Positions 11,196 through 21,581 of a stretch of DNA of 64,000 nt are shown here, piece after piece; the first letter of the stretch is position 1; every line of letters starts with the position of its first letter. The position numbers were made by a program, and so were the translations under genes. A model generated the notes under the pieces. The model was not told the origin of the DNA and made no database searches. It saw nothing but the letters and a program-made list of their open reading frames with translations. Origin of the DNA: Hyphomicrobiales bacterium (lineage in GTDB: Bacteria; Pseudomonadota; Alphaproteobacteria; Rhizobiales; Beijerinckiaceae); NCBI GenBank assembly GCA_027484605.1, contig JAIXSR010000150.1, positions 62,001-126,000 of the forward strand. The letters run 5' to 3'.

Positions 11196-12536
11196 GTGGC
11201 ACCCAAGGATCAAGAAGCCGCCATCGGTGGCCAGCGCAAGCGGGAGCGCCATCCCGGCCTCGCGGTACGCATCTGGGCCGCCGGTGCCGTACGGCGCGCG
11301 CTGCGCGAAAGGCGGGCGCTGGACGAGGCGCTGCAGCTTTCCGCTCCGAAAATGCCGATGAGCGACGCGGATCGCAGCCTTGCGCGCGCCATTGCCATGG
11401 TCACTTTCCGGCGGTTCGGCACGATCCGCCGCGTATTGGCCGAACGGCTCAGCCAGGGCGAATGGCCGGATGCCGGGATGCTCCGCGAGGCCGTGCAGAC
11501 CGCGACGGCGCAGATTCTTTTCCTCGATATTCCCGATCATGCAGCAGTCGATGTCGCGATCGAGCTGTGCAAGCAGGACCCCCAGGCCCGGCATTTCTCG
11601 AAGCTGGCCAATGCCGTCCTGCGCAGGGTTGCTGCCGAAAAAGAACACATCCTCGGCCATCCGGTCGAGGGCGAGGATAGCCCGGCCTGGATGCTTGAAC
11701 GCTGGCGCATGGCCTACGGCGCTGCGGCGGCACAGGCCATTGCCGCCCAGCACGCCCTGCCGCCCAGCATCGACCTGACGCTTTTCTCGCCCGAAGCCGC
11801 ATCGGCACTCGGGGACAGGGTCGAAGCCCTTCCGACCGGCTCCTTCAGGCTCAGGTCTGATGAACCCGTGACCGCGCTTCCGGGCTTCGCCGAAGGCCAT
11901 TTCCAGGTCCAGGACGCGGCAAGTGCGATGCCGGCACGGCTCTTCGGGGATCTCCGGGGCCTGAAGGTGCTGGATCTCTGTGCGGCGCCCGGCGGGAAGA
12001 CGGCCCAGCTGATCCATGCGGGCGGGATCGTCACCGCCGTCGAACGCAGCGCCCAGCGCGCCGAACGGCTGCGGGAAAATCTCCGCCGCCTGAACATGGA
12101 TGCCGAGATCCGCATCATGGATGCCATGGCTGTCGAGGATGGGCCCTATGATGCCGTCCTGCTCGATGCCCCCTGCTCGGCGACGGGAACCATCCGCCGG
12201 CATCCGGAAATCGCCTGGACGAAGACCCTGGCCGATATCCTTGCCCTGGCCGTCCAGCAGAAGCGCATTCTGGCCCATGCCGCCCGGCTGGTCCGCCCCG
12301 GCGGCCTGCTGGTCTATGCAACCTGCTCACTGGAGCCCGAAGAAGGCGAACATCAGGTTGCCCGGTTTCTGGAAGGCAACAAGGAGTTCCATAATGTTCC
12401 TGTCCAGGGACAGGAATTTGTTCTTGCCTCCGAGGCAGTAAACCCCGATGGTTTTCTCAGGCTGCTGCCGTCGACCATGGCGGACATCGGCGGGGTGGAC
12501 GGTTTCTTTGCGGCAAGGCTGCGTCGTTTGGCATAA
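11196..12536 (+). CDS. RsmB/NOP-family rRNA cytosine-C5 methyltransferase
   Basis: The 446-residue protein has an N-terminal NusB-like helical domain and a C-terminal Rossmann methyltransferase domain. The AdoMet-binding motif LDLCAAPGGKTAQL is near residue 260. The two cysteines of the m5C catalytic cycle are seen in DAPCSATGTIRRHP and VYATCSLEPEEGE. By family it makes m5C in 16S rRNA (RsmB type). The start is GTG at 11196, with AAAGGA five bases upstream. Its TAA shares one base with the ATG of the heparinase-like gene. Confidence 0.93.
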   Translation: MAPKDQEAAIGGQRKRERHPGLAVRIWAAGAVRRALRERRALDEALQLSAPKMPMSDADRSLARAIAMVTFRRFGTIRRVLAERLSQGEWPDAGMLREAVQTATAQILFLDIPDHAAVDVAIELCKQDPQARHFSKLANAVLRRVAAEKEHILGHPVEGEDSPAWMLERWRMAYGAAAAQAIAAQHALPPSIDLTLFSPEAASALGDRVEALPTGSFRLRSDEPVTALPGFAEGHFQVQDAASAMPARLFGDLRGLKVLDLCAAPGGKTAQLIHAGGIVTAVERSAQRAERLRENLRRLNMDAEIRIMDAMAVEDGPYDAVLLDAPCSATGTIRRHPEIAWTKTLADILALAVQQKRILAHAARLVRPGGLLVYATCSLEPEEGEHQVARFLEGNKEFHNVPVQGQEFVLASEAVNPDGFLRLLPSTMADIGGVDGFFAARLRRLA

Positions 12537-14284
12537 TGCGTGATCAAGTTCCTGCCGAGTCTGACGAATCAGGCCTGACGGATCCTCCGGAAACGCATGC
12601 GGAGGCCCAGCAACCCAGGCGCGTTGCCACGCTGCAGCAGCGCCGCCTGGCCTGGCGTCTTGCCATGGCGCGCGGCTGGTTCGGGCGTCGCCGCTTCATG
12701 GCGACACGGTTCCTCTTCGTGCCGCCGCATCTGCATCTGGCTGATCCGAGCATTGCCGGCGACTTCCTTTCCGGGCAGATCGTCCTGGGTGGCCGGACAT
12801 TGCTGACGGGCGGCCGCTTTCCGTTTGACCTGCCCCCGCCCTGCAGGTCCTTTTCCGTTGCCCTGCATGGATTCGAGTGGTTGCGCCATTTCGATGCCAG
12901 CGGCAATCCCGAGATCCGCAGCGGCGCGCGCCAGCTCGTGCGCCGGTGGATGAAGCGGCGCGAACAGGCGGACTGGCCAGGCGCCGAGGATCCGGAAGCG
13001 GTGCCGCGTCGGCTGGTGGCCTGGATCACCCATTCCGCGCTGATCACGGATCAGGCGGATTTTTCCGAGTATCAGGCCTTGCTGCGCCATCTGCAGCGGG
13101 ATGCGGCCATGGTCCGCGTCCTCGCCTTGCAGCAGAATATCGGAATGCTGGCGCTCGAGGCAGCGATCGCGCTCCTCTTCCACGCGCTTGCGCTCGACAG
13201 GCCGGCCTCGGCTTTGCGCCAAGCCGAAACCCTGTTCGAAAGCAATCTGGAGCGGGACCTTGCCCGTGACGGAGGGCCGCTTGACCGCAATCCCGCGACG
13301 GCGGTCCGGCTGGCGGCGACGCTCATTCCCCTGCTGGCGCTCTATCGCGCCCGCCAGTCGAGCCCCCCGGATGCGCTCGGCCCGCATCTCCTGCGCCTGA
13401 TCAGTTTCATCCGGATGATGCAGCACCCGGATGGCGGGCTTGCCCTGTTCAATGGGGGCGGCCTGGCTTTGCGCGATTCCGCCTCCCAGGTGACACGGTT
13501 CGGTTCAGGGCGGGTCGCCCGGCTCGATTCGGCCACCGAAAGCGGTTTCGAGCGCCTCGAGGACGAACATGGCATCGTGATTGCCGATACCGGGCGCCGG
13601 CCACCCCCGGGCTTTGACGAAAGGGCGACTGCGAGCGCCCTGGCCTTCGAATTCTCGACCAAGGCGGACCGGCTGATCGTCAATTGCGGCATGCCGGCCT
13701 GGGCCGAGGGTCCCGTCGCCCGGTCTTTCCGGGTCGGCGCCGCGCATTCGACCATCCTTGTCGACGACCAGTCCTTCATCAGCCTCGCACCGCAGACGTC
13801 CGTTCTGGAAGGCCGCGCCTTCGGGCTGACCTCGAACGGACAGGCGGGCCCGGTGGAACGGGTGGTCACGCCCGGCATGCAATATCTCGTGCTGCGCCAT
13901 GACGGACTGGCCGACAGTCTCGGCTATCGGGTGGAAAGGCACCTGACCCTGCTGGGCGGCGGAGGCGGGTTGCAGGGCCTGGACCGGATCATCCAGACGG
14001 ATGGCCGCGGCCAGAACCGCAGGATCACCCTCGCTTTCCATCTTCACCCGCGCATCCTCCCGGTCATGCTGTCCCGCCAGGACGGCGTCATGCTGCGCCT
14101 TCCGCATCAGCAGCCGGGGCGGGACCTCTGGCTCTTCGAAGCGCCCGGCCTCCCGCTCCATCTCGAGGAGAGCCGCTGCTTCGACCAGGAGATCCTCAAC
14201 CCGCGCACCGAGGCGATCATTCTCGATGTGCCGATCTCCGGCTCGCTCGACATTCACTGGCGCCTCATTCCCTATCAGGGCTGA
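12536..14284 (+). CDS. Heparinase II/III family protein
   Basis: The 582-residue protein has an alpha-helical N-terminal part, with HGFEWLRHFDASGNPEIRSG-like sequence typical of these proteins, and a beta-rich C-terminal domain from about residue 330, with AHSTILVDDQS and a VVTPGMQYLVLRHDG stretch, matching the heparinase II/III C-terminal domain. No signal peptide is evident. Orthologues sit between rsmB and purH in many Alphaproteobacteria, but the substrate is unknown; heparin degradation is unlikely. It overlaps rsmB by one base and purH follows 99 bases later. Confidence 0.85.
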   Translation: MRDQVPAESDESGLTDPPETHAEAQQPRRVATLQQRRLAWRLAMARGWFGRRRFMATRFLFVPPHLHLADPSIAGDFLSGQIVLGGRTLLTGGRFPFDLPPPCRSFSVALHGFEWLRHFDASGNPEIRSGARQLVRRWMKRREQADWPGAEDPEAVPRRLVAWITHSALITDQADFSEYQALLRHLQRDAAMVRVLALQQNIGMLALEAAIALLFHALALDRPASALRQAETLFESNLERDLARDGGPLDRNPATAVRLAATLIPLLALYRARQSSPPDALGPHLLRLISFIRMMQHPDGGLALFNGGGLALRDSASQVTRFGSGRVARLDSATESGFERLEDEHGIVIADTGRRPPPGFDERATASALAFEFSTKADRLIVNCGMPAWAEGPVARSFRVGAAHSTILVDDQSFISLAPQTSVLEGRAFGLTSNGQAGPVERVVTPGMQYLVLRHDGLADSLGYRVERHLTLLGGGGGLQGLDRIIQTDGRGQNRRITLAFHLHPRILPVMLSRQDGVMLRLPHQQPGRDLWLFEAPGLPLHLEESRCFDQEILNPRTEAIILDVPISGSLDIHWRLIPYQG

Positions 14285-14383
14285 CGCCCGGATCGGTTGC
14301 CGGCACAGTTTTTCGGCAAACGGCATGGTGCAGTGCAAGAGCATGTGCTATCGCGCGCGGACAGCCGTCCGGAGTTGCCCCCC

Positions 14384-15976
14384 ATGCCCAACAAGACCCG
14401 CCCCCTGCAGCGCGCCCTGCTCTCGGTGTTCGACAAGACCGGCCTTGTCGAGCTCGCCCGGGCGCTGAGGGCACGGGATGTCACGCTGATCTCCACCGGG
14501 GGCTCGCGGGCGGCTTTGCTGGCTGCCGGGATCGAGGTGCTCGACATTTCCGAGGTGACGGGCTTTCCGGAAATGATGGATGGCCGCGTCAAGACGCTTC
14601 ATCCCAAGGTCCATGGCGGGCTCCTCGCCATGCGCGGCAATCCGGAGCATGAAGCCGCCCTTCTGGCGCATGGAATCGCACCGATCGACCTTCTGGTCGG
14701 TAATCTCTATCCCTTCCGCGAGACCTTGGCCCGCGGCGCCGATTTCGACACGATCATCGAGAATATCGATATCGGCGGGCCGGCCATGATCCGCTCTTCG
14801 GCCAAGAACCATGATGGCGTCTGCGTGGTGGTTGACCCGCGGGATTACGACGCCCTTCTGTCCGAACTCGATGCCCATGGCGGGGAAACGCGCGGCAGCT
14901 TCCGTCGCGCCCTGGCGGCCAAGGCCTTTGCCCATACCGCCGCCTATGACCGCGCCATCGCGGAATGGTTCGGCGGCGAGACGCGCGAAGGTCCGCAGCT
15001 CGCCCGGGAGGCGGAAACCGGCGCGACCGAACTGCGCTACGGCGAAAACCCGCACCAGAAGGCGTGGCTCGTGCTCAAGCCGCAGCAGGCCCGCCCCGGC
15101 GTCGCCACGGCGCGGCAGGTTCAGGGCAAGGCCCTGTCCTACAACAATCTCAATGATGCCGATGCGGCCTTCGAATGCGTGGCGGAGTTCGACCCGGCCC
15201 GCACGGCCGCCATCGCCATCATCAAGCATGCCAATCCCTGCGGGGTCGCCGAGGGCGCGGATCTCGAGGAGGCGTACCGGCGCGCCCTCGCCTGCGACCC
15301 GGTCTCGGCCTTTGGCGGGATCGTCGCGACCAACCGCGCGCTCGACGCCGGGTCTGCCCGCGCCATCACCGAGATCTTCACGGAAGTGATCATCGCGCCG
15401 GAGGCCAGCGAGGAGGCGATCGCCATCGTCGCGGCCAAGAAAAACCTCCGGCTGCTGCTGACGAAAGGCCTCCCCGATCCGCGCGCCGACGACATCGTCC
15501 TGCGCTCGATCGCCGGCGGGCGCCTCGTCCAGACGCGGGACAATGCGGTTGTCGACGACATGGCCCTGCGGGTCGTGACCCACCGCCAGCCAACCGAGGC
15601 CGAGCTCTCCGACCTTCGCTTCGCCTATCGCGTGGTCAAGCATGTCAAGTCGAACGCCATCGTCTATGCCAAGGCCGGCGCGACGGTCGGCATCGGGGCC
15701 GGGCAGATGAGCCGGGTGGATTCAGCACGGATCGCGGCCTGGAAGGCCGGCGAGGCGGCCCGGGCCCTGGGGAGTGACAAGCCCCTGACAATCGGCTCCG
15801 TTGCCGCCTCGGACGCGTTCTTCCCCTTCGCGGACGGCCTCGAGGCGCTTGTCGCTGCCGGCGCCACCGCCGTCATCCAGCCGGGCGGCTCGATGCGCGA
15901 CAACGAGGTGATCGAGGCCGCCAACAAGGCCGGGCTCGCTATGGTCTTCACCGGAACCCGGCATTTCCGTCACTGA
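14384..15976 (+). CDS. purH: Bifunctional AICAR transformylase / IMP cyclohydrolase
   Basis: PurH catalyses the last two steps of de novo IMP synthesis. The 530-residue protein has the N-terminal cyclohydrolase (MGS-like) domain, beginning with [19 protein letters not shown] and including [13 protein letters not shown] and [13 protein letters not shown]. The transformylase domain contains the KHANPCGVA signature near residue 275 and ends FTGTRHFRH. The ATG at 14384 gives the usual length; upstream in-frame ATGs at 14297 and 14342 would add residues without family support. A strong terminator follows 15 bases after the stop. Confidence 0.97.
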   Translation: MPNKTRPLQRALLSVFDKTGLVELARALRARDVTLISTGGSRAALLAAGIEVLDISEVTGFPEMMDGRVKTLHPKVHGGLLAMRGNPEHEAALLAHGIAPIDLLVGNLYPFRETLARGADFDTIIENIDIGGPAMIRSSAKNHDGVCVVVDPRDYDALLSELDAHGGETRGSFRRALAAKAFAHTAAYDRAIAEWFGGETREGPQLAREAETGATELRYGENPHQKAWLVLKPQQARPGVATARQVQGKALSYNNLNDADAAFECVAEFDPARTAAIAIIKHANPCGVAEGADLEEAYRRALACDPVSAFGGIVATNRALDAGSARAITEIFTEVIIAPEASEEAIAIVAAKKNLRLLLTKGLPDPRADDIVLRSIAGGRLVQTRDNAVVDDMALRVVTHRQPTEAELSDLRFAYRVVKHVKSNAIVYAKAGATVGIGAGQMSRVDSARIAAWKAGEAARALGSDKPLTIGSVAASDAFFPFADGLEALVAAGATAVIQPGGSMRDNEVIEAANKAGLAMVFTGTRHFRH

Positions 15977-15991
15977 ACTTGATTGCATGAA

Positions 15992-16015
15992 AAAGGGCGC
16001 CCGCAGGCGCCCTTT
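15992..16015. terminator. Bidirectional terminator between purH and gdhZ
   Basis: AAAGGGCGCC, a CGCA loop and GGCGCCCTTT form a perfect 10-bp stem. A/T tracts flank both sides, so it can end purH transcripts (plus) and glutamate dehydrogenase transcripts (minus). Confidence 0.85.
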
Positions 16016-16039
16016 CCTGTTCCGGCCGGTATCTGCCGG

Positions 16040-19000
16040 TCATTCCCGCACGAGATCGCCCAGAAGTCCGCCGAGAACGGTCATCTTGGCCTGGTTGAGC
16101 GGCCCCTTCACCAGTGCCTGGATCGTGGCAAGCGTCCGTTCGAGCAGCTCGCCCTTGGCGCTGGCCCAGAGCGCGACACCCTTTTCGCCGGGGCCATGCC
16201 TGACGATGGCCTCGACGGCGATCTTGCGCGAGGCCTCCTCGATCGCCGACAATGCCCGATCGAGTGCCAGTCGTTCATAGGGGTCTGTCGTCTGGACCGC
16301 CTGCGCACCGCTCCGCATCCCGGTCAGGTCGAGCCGGTCGGCAAGGGAGAAGATCGTCCGCGCCGCGGAGACCACGTCCACACCCGTGCGTTCGGCGATC
16401 AGCGTGGCATCGAGAGCCGCCGCGGAGATCGGGATATCGACAATCCGCCCGGCCAGTGCCGCAGGAACGCCATCGGCGATGCGCGCCGCCAGCGCGGCCT
16501 CGCGAAGGGCCTTTGCCGGGTCGGAAAGCAGGGCGTCGCGCTTCTTCTCGACCTCGACGACACCCTTGCGGAACCGCGTCACGAGGGTAGAGAGGCCCGG
16601 CGTGAAATCGACATTGCGGAGGAACCACAACATCCGCTCGGTGGCATGCTGCTGCGCGGCCGCATAGAGCCCGAGCTGCACCGCGCCGCCGATCTTCGTG
16701 TCGAGCGCGTCGATGGCGAGATTGACCTCGAGGATCCCGAACACATCCCGCGCCAGCGCATAGGCCCGGGCGATATCCGGCACCGGCCGGCCCGTCCGCG
16801 CGGCAAGCCGGGTGACGATGGCCGGCCCACCGCGGTTGATGACCGCATTCGACAGCTGCGTCGCCACGATCTCGCGCCGGAGGCGATGGCTCTCGATCGC
16901 ATCGGCGAAGCGCTCCTGTACATCCCTGGGGAAATAGCGGCGCGCTTCCTCGACGAGGTAGGTATCATCCGGGACATTCGAGGCCAGGAGATGGTCGTAA
17001 AGCGCCAGCTTGGCATAGGCGAGCAGCACGGCCAGTTCCGGCCGCGTCAGGCCTTCGTTCCGGCCCGACCGGGCCTCGATCTCGGCATCGGAGGGCAGGA
17101 ACTCGACCTTCCGGTCGAGCCGGCCCTCGGCCTCGAGCGCCCGCATCAGGTCGATCAGCTCGGCATTGGCTGCCGCGCCGAGGCGCTGGGTCAGGGACAG
17201 GGCCAGGGATTGCAGGTAATTGTTGCGCAGCACCAGCCGCCCCACCTCATCGGTCATCGAGGCGAGCAGGGTGTTGCGTGCGGCGCGATCAAGGCGGCCA
17301 TCAGCCTCGGGCTTCGAGAGGGCGATCTTGAGATTGACCTCCACATCGGACGAATTGACGCCGGCGGAATTGTCGATCGCATCGGTATTGATGCGCACGC
17401 CGCGCCGGGCTGCCTCGATGCGGCCGAGCTGCGTCATGCCGAGATTGGCACCCTCGCCGATGACCCTGGCCCCCAGATCGGCAGCGCTGATGCGGATCGC
17501 GTCATTGGCGCGGTCGCCGGCATCGGCATCGCTCTCGCTGCTGGCCCGGATATAGGTGCCGATCCCGCCGAACCAGAGCAGGTCAACCCGGGCCCTGAGG
17601 ATCGCCGTCATGACCGCCTGCGGGGTCGCGTCGATGCCTTCGAGGCCGAGCAGGCTGCGCATTTCCGCGCTGAGCGGGATCTTCTTCAGCGAGCGGGAAA
17701 AAACGCCGCCGCCCTTCGAGATCAGCTTCGGATCGTAATCCTGCCAGCTCGACCGCGGCTTGTCGAATAGCCGCTGCCTTTCCGCGAAACCCTTCGCAGC
17801 ATCCGGATCGGGATCGATGAAGATGTCGCGATGGTCGAAGGCCGCGACGAGGCGGATCTGCGGCGAGAGCAGCATCCCGTTCCCGAACACGTCACCGGAC
17901 ATGTCGCCGACACCGGCCACCGTGAACGGCATGGTCTGGATATCGATGTCGATCTCGCGGAAATGCCGCTTCACGGCTTCCCATCCGCCGCGCGCGGTAA
18001 TGCCCATCTTCTTGTGGTCATAGCCGGCCGAACCGCCCGAGGCGAAGGCATCGGAAAGCCAGTGCCCGCGCGCCTCGGAAATGGCGTTGGCCGTATCCGA
18101 GAAGGTGGCCGTTCCCTTGTCGGCCGCGACAACGAGATAGGGATCATCGCCGTCATAGCGCAGCGTGCGCGCCGGCGGGACGATCGTGTCACCGCGGATC
18201 GTGTCGGTCAGGTCGAGCAGCGCCGACACGAAGGTCTTGTAGGAGGCCGTGCCCTCGGCGAACCAGGCATCGCGTTCGGAAGCCGGAGGCAGGTTCTTCG
18301 GCACGAAGCCACCCTTGGCGCCGACCGGCACGATCACCGCGTTCTTGACCTGCTGCGCCTTGACGAGACCGAGGATCTCGGTCCGGAAATCCATCGGGCG
18401 ATCCGACCAGCGCAAGCCGCCACGCGCAACCTTGCCGAAGCGCAGATGGAGCCCCTCGACCTGCGGCGAGGCGACGAAGATCTCGTAGAGCGGCCTCGGC
18501 AGGGGCAGGTTTTCGATCTGGTCGCAGGCGAACTTGAACGCGATGGTCGGCCGGCCGTCCTGATAGGCATTCGTCCGCAGGGTCGCCTGGATCAGGTTCA
18601 GCAGCCGCCGGAAGATGCGGTCATCGTCGAGGCTGGTGATCTTGTCGACTTCCGAGAGCAGGGCCGACTGCATCGCCTCGACGAGGCGCGAGCGATCCCC
18701 CGGCTTTTCCTTGAGATCGGGGTCGAAACGCAGCGCGAAAAGCCGGGCAAGGCTCTGCGTTGCTGCCGGATAGCGGCCCAGCGCATCGGCGATATAGATC
18801 TGTCCGTAGGGTACGCCGATCTGGCGGAGATAGCGCGCATAGGAGCGCAGGATATCCGCCTCGCGCGGCGACAGGCCTGCTTCGGTGACCAGCACATTGT
18901 AGCGGTCGGATTCGAGCGTTCCGGCGAAAATGCCGAACAGGGTCGCCTCGAGATCAGCCTCGAGCCGAGCCAGATCGATCGCGCCGCCCCGCGCCCGTTC

Positions 19001-20806
19001 GAGCGTCATGTCGTGGAGCCAATGCGTTTCGCCGCCTTCGGGCACGATGCGATAGGTCCGCTCGTTGATGACGGTGAAGCCGAGATTCTCGAGAATCGGC
19101 ACCCGCCGTGAGAGCGGAATCGGGCTGCCATACGAGAAGACCTTGAGATTGGCACGCGAATCAGGCTCGCCGCCGCGCCTCAGGAAGTTGAAGGCAAAGG
19201 GCAACGAAGCGGAAAGCCGTTCCAGCATCCCGATATCGGCAATGGCCTCGCTGGCGGTGAAAGCCTCGCGATAGGCCGCGTTGAAGGCACCGGTCCAGAT
19301 CCGCCCCCAGCTGCCCGCCTTGCCCTCGGGCGCCTCGCGGGCGAGCGCATTGCGGAAATCGTCGGCCCAGGTCCGGACGATGGCGAGAATCCCCGCCTCG
19401 AGCGTCTCGCGGTCGATGACGGGCGTTTTCCCTTCCGAGCGCCCGATAATGTAATGCGTCCGCGACAACGGTCCTTCCGGATAGGCCGGATAGGCGGCGG
19501 AAACCCGCCCCTCGTAGCTCCGGGCGAGAAAATCGCCGATCCTCAGGCGGACCTGCGTGTCATACCGGTCCTTCGGCACATAGACCATCACGGAGACGAA
19601 GCGATCGAACCGGTCGACGCGCGCCAGGGCTCGGAGACGCGGCCGCTCCGAGAGCGCCAGCACGTCGAGCGCGAAGCGGAACAGCGTGTCGAGATCCACC
19701 TGGAAAAGCTCGTCGCGTGGGTAGCTCTCGAGAACGTTGATCAGCGCCTTGCCGGAATGGCTGGCATGGTCGAAGCCCGCCCGCTCGATGACGCGGGCCA
19801 CCTTGTGACGCAGATAGGGGATCGTCCGGGCCGAGCCGGTATAGGCCGTCGAGGTGAAGAGCCCGACGACACGCAATTCGCCCTCCAGTTCACCGCGGGC
19901 ATTGAGGATCTTCACGCCGACATAATCGAGATAGACCCGGCGATGGATCCGCGACTTCACATTGGCCTTGGCCACGAACAGGGGCGTCGGCTCCTTGAGG
20001 AAGGTCCGGATTTCAGGCGTCATCACGACGAGTTCGCGACCGCGCCGCAGCACCTTGACCTGCGGATCGCGCAGGATGCCCAGCCCCTCGGCGGGAACCG
20101 GGTCGGAGGAAATGTCCGGATCCGAAAAGCGGTATTCCCGCACCCCGAGCAGGGTGAAATTCTCGGCCAGCAGCCAGTCCAGGAACTGGACAGCCTCGGC
20201 AATCTCGTCGGCCGGCAGCAAGGGCGGCGTTGCCCGGTAGCGCGTGGCGATCTCGGCGATCCGCGTCCGCATCGGGATCCAGTCCGTCACCGCAGCCCGG
20301 ATCTCCACGAAGATGGTCGAGAGGCTTTCGGCCAGGGCCTGCCGTTCGGCAGCATCGAGCGCCAGGCCGAGATGGATGTGGAGCAGGCTTTCCCGCTGCA
20401 CCGGCGCCAGTTCCCGCCCCGATGACGGACCGATCAGTCGCGCGAGCCTCCCATCCGGACGACGCTCGACAGCGAGGATCGGATGCGCGACCAGCGCCAG
20501 CGGATAGCCCCGCTCGGTCAGGTCGGCGAGGGTCGAATCCAGCAGGAAAGGCATGTCGTCATTGACGATCTCGATCAGCGTTCCGCCGCCGCCAGGCAGG
20601 TCCAGCGGCTCGATCCGGATCGAGGCATGGCCAACCTCGCGATGGGCGAGGAAGGCCAGGGTGGATGCGGCAAGCGATTCTCGGAATGCCTCGGAAAGGG
20701 GGGCGAGATCCTCGGCATCAACCCGTGCGAAGACGAGCGCGGCGACATCCTTGGACGCAGGCAAGGCGCCGGGCGTACTGGCCGCCGGCTTGGAAGCAGA
20801 AGACAT
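16040..20806 (-). CDS. gdhZ: NAD-specific glutamate dehydrogenase, long (GDH-180) type
   Basis: This protein of 1588 residues belongs to the ~180-kDa GDH family (PF05088), which oxidatively deaminates glutamate to 2-oxoglutarate with NAD+. The N-terminal half is the regulatory ACT-like region. The catalytic core near residues 780-1000 carries RFGKVARGGLRWSDRP, then VPVGAKGGFVPKNLPP and VAADKGTATFSDTAN. The C-terminal part is helical. The ATG at 20806 has GGAG upstream; a 12-residue longer form from 20842 is possible. It is monocistronic and converges on purH. In Alphaproteobacteria it serves glutamate and amino acid catabolism and redox control. Confidence 0.95.
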   Translation of the reverse strand: MSSASKPAASTPGALPASKDVAALVFARVDAEDLAPLSEAFRESLAASTLAFLAHREVGHASIRIEPLDLPGGGGTLIEIVNDDMPFLLDSTLADLTERGYPLALVAHPILAVERRPDGRLARLIGPSSGRELAPVQRESLLHIHLGLALDAAERQALAESLSTIFVEIRAAVTDWIPMRTRIAEIATRYRATPPLLPADEIAEAVQFLDWLLAENFTLLGVREYRFSDPDISSDPVPAEGLGILRDPQVKVLRRGRELVVMTPEIRTFLKEPTPLFVAKANVKSRIHRRVYLDYVGVKILNARGELEGELRVVGLFTSTAYTGSARTIPYLRHKVARVIERAGFDHASHSGKALINVLESYPRDELFQVDLDTLFRFALDVLALSERPRLRALARVDRFDRFVSVMVYVPKDRYDTQVRLRIGDFLARSYEGRVSAAYPAYPEGPLSRTHYIIGRSEGKTPVIDRETLEAGILAIVRTWADDFRNALAREAPEGKAGSWGRIWTGAFNAAYREAFTASEAIADIGMLERLSASLPFAFNFLRRGGEPDSRANLKVFSYGSPIPLSRRVPILENLGFTVINERTYRIVPEGGETHWLHDMTLERARGGAIDLARLEADLEATLFGIFAGTLESDRYNVLVTEAGLSPREADILRSYARYLRQIGVPYGQIYIADALGRYPAATQSLARLFALRFDPDLKEKPGDRSRLVEAMQSALLSEVDKITSLDDDRIFRRLLNLIQATLRTNAYQDGRPTIAFKFACDQIENLPLPRPLYEIFVASPQVEGLHLRFGKVARGGLRWSDRPMDFRTEILGLVKAQQVKNAVIVPVGAKGGFVPKNLPPASERDAWFAEGTASYKTFVSALLDLTDTIRGDTIVPPARTLRYDGDDPYLVVAADKGTATFSDTANAISEARGHWLSDAFASGGSAGYDHKKMGITARGGWEAVKRHFREIDIDIQTMPFTVAGVGDMSGDVFGNGMLLSPQIRLVAAFDHRDIFIDPDPDAAKGFAERQRLFDKPRSSWQDYDPKLISKGGGVFSRSLKKIPLSAEMRSLLGLEGIDATPQAVMTAILRARVDLLWFGGIGTYIRASSESDADAGDRANDAIRISAADLGARVIGEGANLGMTQLGRIEAARRGVRINTDAIDNSAGVNSSDVEVNLKIALSKPEADGRLDRAARNTLLASMTDEVGRLVLRNNYLQSLALSLTQRLGAAANAELIDLMRALEAEGRLDRKVEFLPSDAEIEARSGRNEGLTRPELAVLLAYAKLALYDHLLASNVPDDTYLVEEARRYFPRDVQERFADAIESHRLRREIVATQLSNAVINRGGPAIVTRLAARTGRPVPDIARAYALARDVFGILEVNLAIDALDTKIGGAVQLGLYAAAQQHATERMLWFLRNVDFTPGLSTLVTRFRKGVVEVEKKRDALLSDPAKALREAALAARIADGVPAALAGRIVDIPISAAALDATLIAERTGVDVVSAARTIFSLADRLDLTGMRSGAQAVQTTDPYERLALDRALSAIEEASRKIAVEAIVRHGPGEKGVALWASAKGELLERTLATIQALVKGPLNQAKMTVLGGLLGDLVRE

Positions 20807-20957
20807 GGGAAGGGGCTCCGCTGGGGGCAGGGAAAGGCGCAACGATCCTTGCGGACTTGCGGGTAGACTCTCTGGCGATCATTCTGTCTTGGATGGTGTT
20901 GGCCGGAGCGGGACTACGCCCTTCGTCTAATGCGCCCGGCAGCTTTGGGAGGCAAGC

Positions 20958-21581
20958 GTGCAAGACAGGAAAAATGCAAAAAAACCCGACAATCGGAACA
21001 AAAGTCCGTCAGAAGTGACCGCTTTGGACCTCAAACAGGCCGAATTGAGCCCTCACATAGCCGGCTACTTCGAAAAATGCGTTGAAAAGCTCGGCTTCGT
21101 TCCGAACGTCCTGCTGGCCTATGCCCATGCCATGCCGAAACTTGAAGCCTTCGCAATGCTGTACAACGACCTCATGCTGGCCCCCTCCGGCTTGAGCAAG
21201 CTCGAGCGCGAAATGGTCGCCGTGGCCGTCTCCGCAGAAAACCGCTGCTGGTATTGCCTTGTCGCGCATGGAGCTGCGGTGCGCCAGCTCTCCGGTCGGC
21301 CGGAACTGGGCGAAGCCATCGCGTTCAACTACCGCGTGGCGGAGATCACGCCACGGCAGCGTGCCATGCTGGATTTCGCCGTGAAGATGTGTCGCGCCTC
21401 GGCGGAGATTGGCGATCCCGATCGGCAGATCCTGCGCGATCACGGCCTCAGCGATGCCGATATCTGGGATCTCGCGGCGACGGCGTCGTTCTACGCCATG
21501 TCCAACCGGATGGCATCGGCCACGGGAATGCAACCCAACCCGGAATATCATGCCCAGGCCCGGCAAGGCACCGGCACCTGA
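20958..21581 (+). CDS. AhpD-like peroxidase-related protein
   Basis: The 207-residue protein falls in the carboxymuconolactone decarboxylase/AhpD superfamily (peroxidase-related enzyme subgroup). The core motif ENRCWYCLVAHG near residue 95 has the CxxC pair and the downstream His used for disulfide-based peroxide reduction. LSKLEREMVAVAVSA precedes it, as usual in the fold. The start is GTG at 20958 with GGGAGG upstream. It is divergent from gdhZ, and no partner reductase is adjacent. The natural substrate is not known. Confidence 0.85.
   Translation: MQDRKNAKKPDNRNKSPSEVTALDLKQAELSPHIAGYFEKCVEKLGFVPNVLLAYAHAMPKLEAFAMLYNDLMLAPSGLSKLEREMVAVAVSAENRCWYCLVAHGAAVRQLSGRPELGEAIAFNYRVAEITPRQRAMLDFAVKMCRASAEIGDPDRQILRDHGLSDADIWDLAATASFYAMSNRMASATGMQPNPEYHAQARQGTGT

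Noticed and set aside
15983-17770. 595-codon plus-strand frame opposite gdhZ
   Set aside because: Antisense to a clear 1588-residue glutamate dehydrogenase; no ribosome site or domain.
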